The notes beneath the pieces are model-generated. The model did no database searches and had not been told where the DNA came from. It saw only the letters and a program-made list of their open reading frames with translations. 64,000 nt of DNA from Pigmentibacter ruber (GTDB taxonomy: Bacteria > Bdellovibrionota_B > Oligoflexia > Silvanigrellales > Silvanigrellaceae), in contig NZ_WSSC01000001.1 in NCBI RefSeq assembly GCF_009792895.1, positions 62,001 to 126,000 of the forward strand. Direction: 5' to 3'. The position numbers and the translations under genes are program-made. Shown here one piece after another: positions 54,740-63,723 of this stretch. Every line of letters begins with the position of its first letter. The stretch's first letter is position 1.

Positions 54740-55396
54740 TTAGTTTCTAACTTTTTGGCACCACAGTAAGAAAGGATCAGGAGAGTTTTCTTCTACTTTT
54801 GATGGTTGAATTTTTACAATCTCATTGCCGTACTTAGGAACTTTAACTGAAAAAGTTTGATCTACCCATTCACGAAATTCGATTGGCTCCAATGGGAGTG
54901 GTTCATCATTATCATTACCTAAATAGTTTTTGTATTCTTCTTTAGCAGTTAAATCATAGTTATCTAATGCAAGATTTTCATAACCAATTGCAAGTAGACG
55001 AATAAAATCTATGGTATTATCAGTCAAAAAACAACCCGGTTCACCATGGCTAGGAACAAAAACATAATTTAAATTCCCATCATCATCAAGCCAAATTCCT
55101 GCACGATCTCCGCATTTATCAACTCTGACGAATAATGCAAGCCGATTATTGATAAATGGGTCATCACTTCCTGTGTAATATTTATTTGAATCAATTTCTG
55201 CAAAAATAAATTGTGCAAAGGCACCGCCATGATCAATTAAATGTTCTTGATACAAATTAGCAAATCTTTCATCAGTGTGTGTATATTTATGAACAAATCC
55301 ATTTTGTTCTAGCCATAAAAACATAGCTTCAATTTCGGGTGGCATTGGAATGCTTTTTGGAAATGATTCTTTCATTTCCTCTAAAAATGTTTTCAT
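54740..55396 (-). CDS. SMI1/KNR4-related (SUKH-like) protein, putative immunity protein
   Basis: The 218-residue cytoplasmic protein has PPEIEAMFLWLEQNG near the start and AGIWLDDDGN, FVPSHGEPGCFLTDNTIDFIRLLAIGYENL later, which recall the SUKH superfamily (target recognition late in the fold). SUKH proteins are common immunity proteins against polymorphic toxins. The assignment rests on pattern only. It is the first of a run of minus-strand orphan genes. Confidence 0.5.
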   Translation of the reverse strand: MKTFLEEMKESFPKSIPMPPEIEAMFLWLEQNGFVHKYTHTDERFANLYQEHLIDHGGAFAQFIFAEIDSNKYYTGSDDPFINNRLALFVRVDKCGDRAGIWLDDDGNLNYVFVPSHGEPGCFLTDNTIDFIRLLAIGYENLALDNYDLTAKEEYKNYLGNDNDEPLPLEPIEFREWVDQTFSVKVPKYGNEIVKIQPSKVEENSPDPFLLWCQKVRN

Positions 55397-55489
55397 AAAG
55401 ACCTTTCCATATTTAATATTAAAAAAATTTCATTCCATGAAATTTAATTGAATGATTTAAAAAAAATATTTAGTTACATAAATTTCTTT

Positions 55490-56113
55490 CTATTTTTCAT
55501 TTCTTAGATATCCTGAATCAGAGTGAAGTAATATTTGATTGTTAACTTGTTTGAATACTAAAGTCCTCAATAATTTTGGAAATATCTTTTTTTTATTTGT
55601 TTTATTAGATTTATTTAATAATTCTTTATTCGAATATCCCCAAAATGAGGCGGTTAATTTGGGAATACCGTTATATTCATCAAATGCTTGTTCCAAAACA
55701 AATAAACAGACATTTGGGTTAACAATAGAATAAGAATTTTCTTTAGACTGAAGACTGAGAAAGACTTTACTTCTTTCGATAATGTAACAGTCGTTTTTTT
55801 CATCATATTTTAATGAATTATCTGCTGTAAGAAAGTTCTTAAAATCTTCAATTTGATATTCTACATTTTCTTCTAAGCCATTTGCAAATATGGAATTTGG
55901 ATCACAAGGCTGCCCCCAGCATGAAATATCTTTTTGAATGTTTTCTGTCCTATCAAATATATCAATACTATCAGGGAAACTATCATCACTACTTGTGACA
56001 CTTATATTCGCCAGGCCATGTAATGAAAATGCTCCAGAATGTTTTCCTTGTATGGTATATATGACACCTATTACAATAAAAAATATGATTAAAAATTCTT
56101 CTAAATATCTCAT
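55490..56113 (-). CDS. Protein of unknown function with N-terminal membrane helix
   Basis: A 207-residue protein with one hydrophobic helix at about 5-22 (FLIIFFIVIGVIYTI) and a soluble remainder with Cys at about 65, 70, 102 and 129. It is probably anchored in the inner membrane facing the periplasm. ATG 56113 is chosen; in-frame GTG and TTG starts lie a few codons upstream. No family recognised. Confidence 0.5.
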   Translation of the reverse strand: MRYLEEFLIIFFIVIGVIYTIQGKHSGAFSLHGLANISVTSSDDSFPDSIDIFDRTENIQKDISCWGQPCDPNSIFANGLEENVEYQIEDFKNFLTADNSLKYDEKNDCYIIERSKVFLSLQSKENSYSIVNPNVCLFVLEQAFDEYNGIPKLTASFWGYSNKELLNKSNKTNKKKIFPKLLRTLVFKQVNNQILLHSDSGYLRNEK

Positions 56114-56439
56114 CACTATCACTTTCAAATTTTGTTTAAAGCCTAATTTTTAATCTTAAATTATCAAATTTTATTTATATTTTTGGAAGAAAAGTTCCAT
56201 ATTAATAATTTTCTTTATCTTCAATACCATCTGCGTTTTATAACTCGCACTTAATAATTTGAATTGTTTAATCTATTATTTATATCAAATAGAGGAAATT
56301 AAATTTTCCAAATATCTTATATTATAATTTTACAAAAAGTAAAGTATTATAATAATAACAAATTTTATTATTTCTATCTTGGTAAATATCTAAAAAATAT
56401 TATCATTAAAATTAATATTTTAATAATTTTATAAATTAA
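56114..56439. other. AT-rich intergenic region
   Basis: About 325 nt without a gene. It contains an exact TATCTAAAAAAT on the plus strand at 56387-56398. Confidence 0.45.
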
Positions 56440-57153
56440 TTACGAATCATTATTCAATGTATTAAATATTTTTAGTTGCATATAGTCATTTGGAGTATGA
56501 ATTAGGTTATATTCAATATTATTTAATTTATATTTTCCAAAATAAATATTATTTTTTTTATTTAACAAACTATCATTATAAAGTTGAGTAAATACTTCCT
56601 TAGCATTATCTGTTAGCATAGATGGTTCTGTTGCATAAATTAGTGTAGTGAATGTTGAAGTAAATATTTCAGATTTAGAATTTTCATTACTTAAAATTGC
56701 TTTAGCTTCAAGTGAATTCACATTATTACTATATTCTATTTTTAAATTCATCGTAAAATATTTGCTCATATTTACGACTAAAAATTCGCTATTATTTTTT
56801 TGTATTTTTGTATTTAATTCTAGAATATCAGATTCAGATATTTTTTTATATTTATCATATCTATTTTCAAACTGCTGTCCCGTCACTAGGTAATATTTTT
56901 CACTTTTTATTGAAACATTTTTATTGTTTTCTATTTTTGGTTCATTTTCTGGAATACTTGTTTCATTGTCATCATAAAAACATGCTAATACGAAAAAAGA
57001 AAGTACAATAAAGAGGACGGCATAAGCATAGTAAAGTCTGTCTTTTCCTTTGAAGTACCAAATAATAACTGATTTTGGATAGATAACACCTGCTAAAGCA
57101 ATTATAAGCAATGTTACTTGAAATAAAAATATTAAGAGTATAATTAAATTCAT
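56440..57153 (-). CDS. Membrane protein of unknown function
   Basis: A 237-residue protein with two membrane helices (about 2-24 and 39-59, the second ending in FVLACFYDDN) and a C-terminal domain of about 170 residues outside the membrane. The ATG at 57153 is chosen because AGAGG lies 6 nt before it. A membrane-bound immunity protein would be consistent with the neighbourhood, but no family is recognised. Confidence 0.55.
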   Translation of the reverse strand: MNLIILLIFLFQVTLLIIALAGVIYPKSVIIWYFKGKDRLYYAYAVLFIVLSFFVLACFYDDNETSIPENEPKIENNKNVSIKSEKYYLVTGQQFENRYDKYKKISESDILELNTKIQKNNSEFLVVNMSKYFTMNLKIEYSNNVNSLEAKAILSNENSKSEIFTSTFTTLIYATEPSMLTDNAKEVFTQLYNDSLLNKKNNIYFGKYKLNNIEYNLIHTPNDYMQLKIFNTLNNDS

Positions 57154-57547
57154 ATTCACCTCTAAATTAATTTTAAAAAGCATTTAATACTATGTATTGA
57201 TGCAAATAATATTTTCTATTTTAATTTATTACCATTCAAAAAAATCATTCAAAGAAAAAACTTCTTTGAAATATATTAATATCTTAAAAAAATGAATAAT
57301 CAATTGAAATAAAATATTTTTTACAATTTTTATAGATAATTTTCTTCAAATTAAAATAAAATATGTATTGGATATTTCTCTTATAAAAACTTAATCACAA
57401 GATTAAATTAATTTTCCTTCATCTTTCATGAAAATTTTTGTATATTCAGGCTTATTTATAGCTTTTTCAATGAAAATATAAACTTGATTGTGAGAAATCT
57501 TTAATTAAGAATTTTATTAAGTATTTAACCTTTATATAAATATTTTG
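57154..57547. other. AT-rich intergenic region with a short coding remnant
   Basis: About 390 nt. Apart from the 33-codon remnant at 57403-57504 nothing coding is seen. Confidence 0.45.
57403..57504 (-). pseudogene. Short open remnant, possible 3' end of a lost gene
   Basis: A minus-strand frame of 33 codons without a start codon reads QVYIFIEKAINKPEYTKIF and ends at a TAA. Its composition looks protein-like, unlike the flanking AT-rich DNA. It may be the tail of a deleted gene of the immunity or toxin run; it could also be chance. Confidence 0.25.
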
Positions 57548-58198
57548 TCAGTTATTATTTTCAATAATAATATTTTTGTAGTAAGGATTTTCAATTAAAT
57601 AATTTTCCCAACAATTATTTGGTCTTAATTTTTCTATATATTCTCTTTTTTTGGTAGGATTTAAATTAAACCAAAATGGATCCCAGAAAAGCACAAACCA
57701 CAACTCAATGATGTATTGCATTTTATCAAATCCAACTGGGTTTTCGTTTGGGAAAACTACCCATGGAGGAGGTGGTTCTAATTCAGCATGATCAATATCA
57801 TTTAGTAATTCTATATTATTGGTTAAAAGATATATTACAATTCCATCATACTCATTTGTCTTAGCAATCGCTAAACCGTGCTCTAAGATAATTTTTTTAT
57901 TAAAATGAGTATCTTTATTATCTGGCATATTTCTATCAAGGAAATCAATATCTGCTTTATAATATTTAATTAATATTTCTTTCAATTTTGGGAAATCTAT
58001 TTCAGATATCATAAAAATTATTTGATAAGCATATATATTATCACTACATTTATTTATTTTTTTAGGATAATTTGTTCCTTTATATAATTTAAAATTTTCC
58101 TTTAGAAAATAACTTTTTAAATCTCTTAAATAACATTCGTATATTTCAGACTTTTTTTCTTTAAAAATATTGATAAATTTATCTAGTATTTTTATCAT
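57548..58198 (-). CDS. Protein of unknown function, immunity-like context
   Basis: A 216-residue soluble protein with no signal peptide. The C-terminal half contains a Pro-rich ELEPPPPWVVFP and a Trp/Phe-rich WFVLFWDPFWFNL stretch. AAGGAA precedes the ATG. Not recognised as a family. It sits between other small orphan genes on the same strand. Confidence 0.55.
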   Translation of the reverse strand: MIKILDKFINIFKEKKSEIYECYLRDLKSYFLKENFKLYKGTNYPKKINKCSDNIYAYQIIFMISEIDFPKLKEILIKYYKADIDFLDRNMPDNKDTHFNKKIILEHGLAIAKTNEYDGIVIYLLTNNIELLNDIDHAELEPPPPWVVFPNENPVGFDKMQYIIELWFVLFWDPFWFNLNPTKKREYIEKLRPNNCWENYLIENPYYKNIIIENNN

Positions 58199-58253
58199 TT
58201 AATTTCCTTCTATATAAATATAAATGTTTGAATATTTTTTATTCATCTTCTTC

Positions 58254-59732
58254 TTAAATACTTCGACAAAACTCAAAAAATTCATCACTCTGCTGTTTTG
58301 TAGTAGAATTACGCAAGGTATAGCGAACTTTTTTTCCAAGAATTTTTCTGACTTCCAAAAATGCGGGATAGGTACAGGAAATTTCTTTTAAATTTTTTAA
58401 CTCTCCTATGACAAAATAGTTACCATCTTCAACAACTTTAAATTCTAATCTTTCAAGATTTTTTAAATTTTTAAGAAATGATAAACTTTTTACTTCTAAG
58501 TTATATATTTCTAATTCAAGTAAACTTTCTATTTGTCCAATGACATCTAGGTTGTATTGTTCTATATGGCTCAGGCTTAATTTTTTCAAATTTTTGCAGT
58601 CACTAAGTGTTGAAAAATCGACTATTTTAGAATGACTTATTTCTAAGTAGGCTAATTTTTTACACTCTTTTAGAGGAGAAAGATCTAAATTTCGCATTGA
58701 ACTAAATTCTAAGCTGGTTAATTCTTTACAGTCACTTAGAACACAGAAATCATTTATTTCTGTTTCATTAATAGTCAATGACTGTAAATATTTTAAATTA
58801 TTTATTTTACTTATATCAATGCTTTTTGATTGAAAAACAAGGATTTTTAATAAAGGTAGATCAGACAAAAATGATAAATCTTTTATTTCAGTGCAATTAA
58901 ATCTAAGTTCACGTAGATTAACTAAATAAGGTAGAATATTTAAAGATTCTTTATTATTAAAACTGTAACTCAGTTTATTAAACACTTTTTTATAATCATG
59001 AAATGTACATATTTCAGGTATTTCAAATTCTTTTTTCAAACTGGCACTTAATAATGAATTTCTATTTTTGTAAAGATGTATTATTTTTGGATGCATTTTT
59101 ATATTTTTATAGTAATCATTTTCAATAAAAAAATTATTGCAACATTCTAAGTAATAGTGATCAGAATCTTCATTTACTATAACGCATATACCATTTCTAA
59201 GCTTCTCAACTAATAATTTCAAAATACTTTCAAAATTTGTTTGAATAACATACATTACATCTTCATCTCTACCAAAATTAATAATTTGCCCTAATTTACC
59301 CTTTTCAGCTGGTTGAAAATCTATAGCAAGGAAATTTCCACCTCCATCTTGAGCAAATGGTAGCCATCCCTCAAAGAAATATTTTTCTTTAATGACAGCA
59401 AATTCATATGAAAAAATATTCTGTTCATATTCGCTTCTATGATTTATAAAAGATTTATTAAACTCTAATTCACCTATAATTTCCTGAATGGATAGTAAGC
59501 CATAGCCAAACATAAAACCAAAGTATTTTTCATTTTCTCCATTATAAATTTTATAAAATTCTCTAAAAGATTCGGGTAATTTTTGTCCAATGAAGACTTC
59601 TAAAGAATTAAGGTCTTCCTCTGAAGCGCCTTTGTTTAAAAAGGAATCTAAGTTAGGTATATATTTTTTTATTATTTCAATGTGTTTTAGAACATTATTT
59701 TCATTAAAGTTATTTTGCATTTTGTTTTCCAT
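58254..59732 (-). CDS. SMI1/KNR4 (SUKH) domain fused to leucine-rich repeats
   Basis: Residues about 15-165 are a SMI1/KNR4 domain: GASEEDLNSLEVFIGQKLPESF, YKIYNGEN, WLPFAQDGGGNFLAID. From about 265 to 470 follow eight or nine irregular LRRs of 22-23 residues (LKECKKLAYLEISHSKIVDF-type) of the internalin/TpLRR kind. No signal peptide, so cytoplasmic. SUKH alone is an immunity fold; its fusion to an LRR suggests recognition of a specific partner or toxin. ATG at 59732 assumed; another lies four codons on. Confidence 0.75.
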   Translation of the reverse strand: MENKMQNNFNENNVLKHIEIIKKYIPNLDSFLNKGASEEDLNSLEVFIGQKLPESFREFYKIYNGENEKYFGFMFGYGLLSIQEIIGELEFNKSFINHRSEYEQNIFSYEFAVIKEKYFFEGWLPFAQDGGGNFLAIDFQPAEKGKLGQIINFGRDEDVMYVIQTNFESILKLLVEKLRNGICVIVNEDSDHYYLECCNNFFIENDYYKNIKMHPKIIHLYKNRNSLLSASLKKEFEIPEICTFHDYKKVFNKLSYSFNNKESLNILPYLVNLRELRFNCTEIKDLSFLSDLPLLKILVFQSKSIDISKINNLKYLQSLTINETEINDFCVLSDCKELTSLEFSSMRNLDLSPLKECKKLAYLEISHSKIVDFSTLSDCKNLKKLSLSHIEQYNLDVIGQIESLLELEIYNLEVKSLSFLKNLKNLERLEFKVVEDGNYFVIGELKNLKEISCTYPAFLEVRKILGKKVRYTLRNSTTKQQSDEFFEFCRSI

Positions 59733-60261
59733 TTCTAAATTATATGAAAGATTTTATTGATAAAAATTTTCATTTTGTGATTTATTTGTTAGAAGCAACA
59801 TCTGAATATTGTTTTTGAAAACTTTTGATTTATGAACTTTTCAAATAACAGTTTCAACAAATAAATGTTTTGAGATAGCATAAATTTTTTAGGATATAAA
59901 ATTTAAAAAACTAGTATTTTTTAGATAAAAGTAAGGTGAATTATAAATTTTTAGATTAAATTTTGTATTTTTTTCTGAGTGAAAATAAAATTTTTCTTAG
60001 TTTCAGCATTTAGTAAAGTTTTTTTGCTAAGTTATTATTGTAAATAATAAAATTAAACTTAAAATTAACGCCGGTTTTATTAGTAATTTTTCTTTCGTAC
60101 AACTTCAGCAGTAAGTTAATTTTCTGGTCTGTTCAAGCGAAGTAGTGTTTTTCTTTTGTAAGAACTAATCAATAAGATTCCCAAAAAATGGAATTTAATT
60201 CTTTACGAAATCTTTTAATTGATATTTTTCTAATACTTTCTTCTATTAAAGATTAGAAAAT
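59733..60261. other. Intergenic region of mixed composition
   Basis: About 530 nt. It holds an exact ATTTTTTAGATA (the reverse complement of TATCTAAAAAAT) at 59916-59927. The part at 60065-60200 is less AT-rich than its surroundings and may be the remnant of an inserted element or gene, but no frame or family can be named. Confidence 0.4.
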
Positions 60262-60567
60262 TCAAATAGCTTTAAAATCTTCAGGACTTATAGTTCGAGC
60301 ATAATGTTTCATCTGTTGTATCCCTCTCGTATACAAGCTACTTGTTTTTGCTGTGATGTCTTCAATATCTTTTTGAATAGCATCCATTATCTTGCCATCT
60401 TCTATTAATTTTTTTTGATACTCTATGTATTGTTTTGTCGCTTTGCTTTTTCCATAAGAAGCTAAATATTTTTGATGATCAAAATATATTAAAATAGCTG
60501 GTCCTATTTTTGCCGTAATTTTACTTTTTTCATAAGCTTTCTTTGATGGTATATGGTTTGATTCTAT
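60262..60567 (-). pseudogene. Open frame without start codon, possible toxin or effector C-terminal fragment
   Basis: A minus-strand frame of 101 codons lacks any ATG/GTG/TTG near its 5' end and overlaps the 3' end of the next gene by 38 nt. It encodes a charged, helical segment (KATKQYIEYQKKLIEDGKIM, then AKTSSLYTRGIQQMKHYART). The composition is protein-like. In polymorphic toxin loci, displaced C-terminal toxin cassettes are often left beside immunity genes, so such a remnant is possible. No family recognised. Confidence 0.4.
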
Positions 60568-61033
60568 TCATTTCAAATGACAAGCTGCAATCATTACTTG
60601 CAAAATCTATATAAATTGAATTAATTTTTTGCTCTTTGTATTTTGAGTCATTCAAATCATCAATACTACTGTCAAAATCTTGTATATATATTCCAATTTT
60701 ATCTTTTTCTAATTCAATACCTAGATCATTAAATGTATAAATAATGTTTTTATTAAATAAAAATCCTTTTAAATTAATAAAGTTGGTAAAAATATCAAAC
60801 CCTAAAAAATCAAATGTATTAGATCTTTTAGAAATATTTATAGCTACAAGTTGATCATTTTGATTAAAGTAAGTTGTTAGTCCTAATTCACTATAATAAT
60901 CATTTTTTTCAGAAAACTCTTCTTCTTCTGAAATAATAAAATGACTTTTTAATATTTTCCTTGTTTGATCAGGAGATAATCCTTTTCTTATACAGTCTCC
61001 TTTAACTTCTCTATGATATTCAAATTTCAGCAT
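60530..61033 (-). CDS. Putative immunity-type protein of unknown family
   Basis: A 167-residue cytoplasmic protein. ATG 61033 is chosen because GGAG is 6 nt upstream; a longer frame from 61084 has no ribosome binding site. Alternating strands with the phrase YTFNDLGIELEKDKIGIYIQ near the middle recall small immunity proteins whose core ends in LGI-like segments. The tail overlaps the start-less fragment at 60262-60567. No family can be named. Confidence 0.5.
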   Translation of the reverse strand: MLKFEYHREVKGDCIRKGLSPDQTRKILKSHFIISEEEEFSEKNDYYSELGLTTYFNQNDQLVAINISKRSNTFDFLGFDIFTNFINLKGFLFNKNIIYTFNDLGIELEKDKIGIYIQDFDSSIDDLNDSKYKEQKINSIYIDFASNDCSLSFEMNRIKPYTIKESL

Positions 61034-61187
61034 TATATCTCCATTATTTGACAATAAAATTATTTGGATCAAGGGTTTTAACATACTCTAACATCTGTCA
61101 AATTAACTCAGCTCATTAAATGATATATTTCTTAAATTATAAAAATTTTTCGTATAAATAAAAATTTAAAATGCATAAGCATAAATT

Positions 61188-61568
61188 TCATCTTTCTGAA
61201 GAAATATCGATATTAAAGGAATTTTCATCTATGTCATAGAAGGTTTTGTTTTTACAATTATATTCAATAATTTTATAATTTTTAATATTTTCTTCTGTTA
61301 TTATAAAATTTGTGTTAGATATGTTTGAAATATTTCTAATAAAATTTAATAAATAATTAAAGTTTTTTTCGTTTTTTACATCTCTGGGATTAAAAGTAAA
61401 TTGAACTTGTTCTTCTTCAAAAAAGTTACATGAAATTTCCATGTCTATAATATTAAAATTTAGGCTTATTTCACCTGAAGAAAAATGTTCTTTTTTTAGT
61501 TCAAATATTTTTATAATTTCACCATTACAGAAATAATGTGGGTTAAAATTTGAATCAATATATTTCAA
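61188..61568 (-). CDS. Putative immunity-type protein, start uncertain
   Basis: From a TTG at 61568 this frame gives 126 residues. It is open for about 36 more codons upstream, to a stop near 61678, and that part also looks coding (NNIKNKFRNDKALKD, TNFNIWAIIL) but has no ATG/GTG/TTG. AGGA stands near an ATT codon at the far end. Either an ATT start is used or the 5' end has been damaged. Beta-rich cytoplasmic protein; no family recognised. Confidence 0.45.
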   Translation of the reverse strand: MKYIDSNFNPHYFCNGEIIKIFELKKEHFSSGEISLNFNIIDMEISCNFFEEEQVQFTFNPRDVKNEKNFNYLLNFIRNISNISNTNFIITEENIKNYKIIEYNCKNKTFYDIDENSFNIDISSER

Positions 61569-61692
61569 TATAATTGCCCAAATATTAAAGTTAGTTTGAT
61601 ATCCAATTATATCTTTTAAAGCTTTATCATTTCTAAATTTATTTTTTATATTATTCCAAATTATTTTGATATCCTAATCCCTTTTGAAGTTG

Positions 61693-63150
61693 TCACTTAT
61701 TTATTTTTATGGATTCTATTTCTAAAAAATCTGCTATATCAACGATACGGTAGAAATAAGGATCTGTAGCTACAGAGGATGCAACTCCACTTAAATGAAA
61801 CAATACTGCTAACTTTGCAAATCCCTTAGGTGTCTTTAATCTTGATATCTTTTCTTGCATTTCTGGAATAATTTCTCTGTTAATTTCACGTCTTTTAAAT
61901 TTGAATTCACAAATAAACAAGCAATTTGTTTTAGACTGCACAAGATAATCAATTTGGCAACCTTGTTGAGTTGTGGTTTTGGTTTGCCGATAAGGGCCGC
62001 CACGTACAATATCAACAGGAGAAATGCCTAGTTTTTGAAGTAACAGTGGCCGATTTTGTAGTAATAAAGCTTCTAATTGTAATCCCAAATGAGTTTCAAA
62101 ACCTGGCATGGTAGATAGGGGCACTTGATTGAATCCACCTTCTGCAATAGCTCCCAGATTAGGTTCTATAACTTTGAGATAAAATCTCATATAGGGATCT
62201 GAAATTCTATATAAACTTTGTTTTAGAGGTTCTGTCGTTTTGAATGACCATAAAGGTTGCTTAACTACAAAACCAGCCACAATCAGATGATCCATCATTT
62301 GGCTAAGAGTGCCACTGTGAGCAAATTCTATGCTCTGCCTAATTTCTAATAATGTTCTTGCACCGTCTTTTAGGCTATCTAAAATCTTTTTATATGTAGT
62401 GCCTTTGGTATTAAATAAATCATGAAAAATATGATCAAATTCGGTAACAAGTAAGCCATTTTTTTCAAAGGCAAGTTGTTTTATATTATCATCAGCAGTT
62501 ATATTAGGATTGAATTGCTCCAAATACCAAGGTATACCGCCAACAATACTGAGCAACTTATACATATCATAATGAGAAAGCTGCATGCCGAGATTTTGTA
62601 AAAACTCAGAGCTTTCGCTAATGGAAAAAGGTTCTAAACTGATAGTTAAATTGATACGTCCAAAAAATGATGTGCTTTTTAAAATATTTTCCTCAATCCA
62701 TGTTGAGACTGATCCGCAAAATACCAGAACCATGTGAATAGCTTGCTTATCCCACCAAGCTTTTAGTTTGGGGATAAAAGTAGGGTCTTTTGACGCCATC
62801 CACGAAATTTCATCAAATAAAATAATGTCTCCTGACTTAATATGAAGACTTAAATGCTCAAACGCATCGCTCCAATCTAGAAAAGTCATGGGTGGGATTT
62901 TTAGTACTAGCGCAAATTGATGGGCGAAATTATTTCTTTGTTCCTGTGCAGAGATACCATCTTCTGGAGCAAGACCAGCAAAACTCCAAAATGTTTGAGC
63001 ATTGGATTTTTTAGCAAACTCTTGGATAAGTCTGCTTTTTCCAATTCTTCTTCGTCCTTTTACAACAATTAAACTAGAAGCTTTTTTCTTGTATATAGCT
63101 TTTAGTCGCTCTAGCTCAGTTTTTCGGCCGATAAATAGTTTATTGGACAT
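61693..63150 (-). CDS. AAA-type ATPase of the archaeal-ATPase/DUF234 family
   Basis: A 485-residue protein with Walker A GRRRIGKSRL near residue 35, Walker B DIILFDEISW near 115, the sensor FCGSVSTW, a winged-helix-like middle and a C-terminal DUF234 domain with DYLVQSKTNCLFICEFK, which resembles a restriction-nuclease core. The family is common in archaea and anaerobes; its role is unknown, possibly mobile or defensive. ATG 63150 is chosen for its GAGG. A palindromic operator-like repeat lies just upstream. Confidence 0.85.
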   Translation of the reverse strand: MSNKLFIGRKTELERLKAIYKKKASSLIVVKGRRRIGKSRLIQEFAKKSNAQTFWSFAGLAPEDGISAQEQRNNFAHQFALVLKIPPMTFLDWSDAFEHLSLHIKSGDIILFDEISWMASKDPTFIPKLKAWWDKQAIHMVLVFCGSVSTWIEENILKSTSFFGRINLTISLEPFSISESSEFLQNLGMQLSHYDMYKLLSIVGGIPWYLEQFNPNITADDNIKQLAFEKNGLLVTEFDHIFHDLFNTKGTTYKKILDSLKDGARTLLEIRQSIEFAHSGTLSQMMDHLIVAGFVVKQPLWSFKTTEPLKQSLYRISDPYMRFYLKVIEPNLGAIAEGGFNQVPLSTMPGFETHLGLQLEALLLQNRPLLLQKLGISPVDIVRGGPYRQTKTTTQQGCQIDYLVQSKTNCLFICEFKFKRREINREIIPEMQEKISRLKTPKGFAKLAVLFHLSGVASSVATDPYFYRIVDIADFLEIESIKINK

Positions 63151-63164
63151 AGTAACCTCTATTC

Positions 63165-63225
63165 TGCTCAAAACAAATAAAACTATATTTTGAGCATTTT
63201 ACTTAGTCAATAAGAAATGCTCAAA
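63165..63225. promoter_or_regulatory. Operator-like array of TTTTGAGCA half-sites upstream of the ATPase gene
   Basis: TTTTGAGCATTT (63187-63198) and AAATGCTCAAAA (63214-63225) are perfect inverted 12-mers with a 15-nt spacer. A third half-site TGCTCAAAA lies at 63165-63173, next to the Shine-Dalgarno. Repressor binding or an RNA hairpin are both possible. Confidence 0.6.
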
Positions 63226-63723
63226 ATGATGTTTTTGGCTTCTTGAGAATTTTAGGATCAATTTATTCACTAAGATTCAATTGATGAAAAAAAAAGCAAT
63301 TAAAAAAGATTAAATTTATATCATTGGAATAAAATTAAAATATTCGGTAAGAAATTGAAAAGAATAGAAACGTAGCATGAAATTTGTAAACTAGTGTATG
63401 TTAACTATGGATTAAACATGTTTAAATTTTAATGTAAGCTTAGTTCTTCCATTTTTTATAATAATATTGATAATAGTATTTTCATATAAGATAAAACAAT
63501 CAGTAGGAAATTCAGAAAAGAATTTAGTAAAACAAGAAGATTCAAAAGAAAATTTTGCTGGTGAATTGACTAATTTTTTCAAAGGAATCAATAATCTCTA
63601 ATTTTAAACAGGGATTTATACCTTTTGGAATTATTTTTGTAGGGGAATCATTATTATCATAAATATGCATTTCAGATTTGTTTTTGTGCTGTACAAAGAC
63701 AAAGTTCCAATTTTATTCATCTA
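63226..63723. other. Intergenic region between the ATPase gene and the IS66 remnant
   Basis: About 500 nt. On the plus strand a start-less frame, 63434-63601, encodes a hydrophobic helix followed by a charged tail (LPFFIIILIIVFSYK, then KQEDSKENFAGELTNFF). It could be a broken small membrane-protein gene. Nothing else is recognised. Confidence 0.4.

Noticed and set aside
63434-63601. Plus-strand frame with a hydrophobic helix and charged tail
   Set aside because: No usable start codon and no ribosome binding site; noted in the intergenic entry only.
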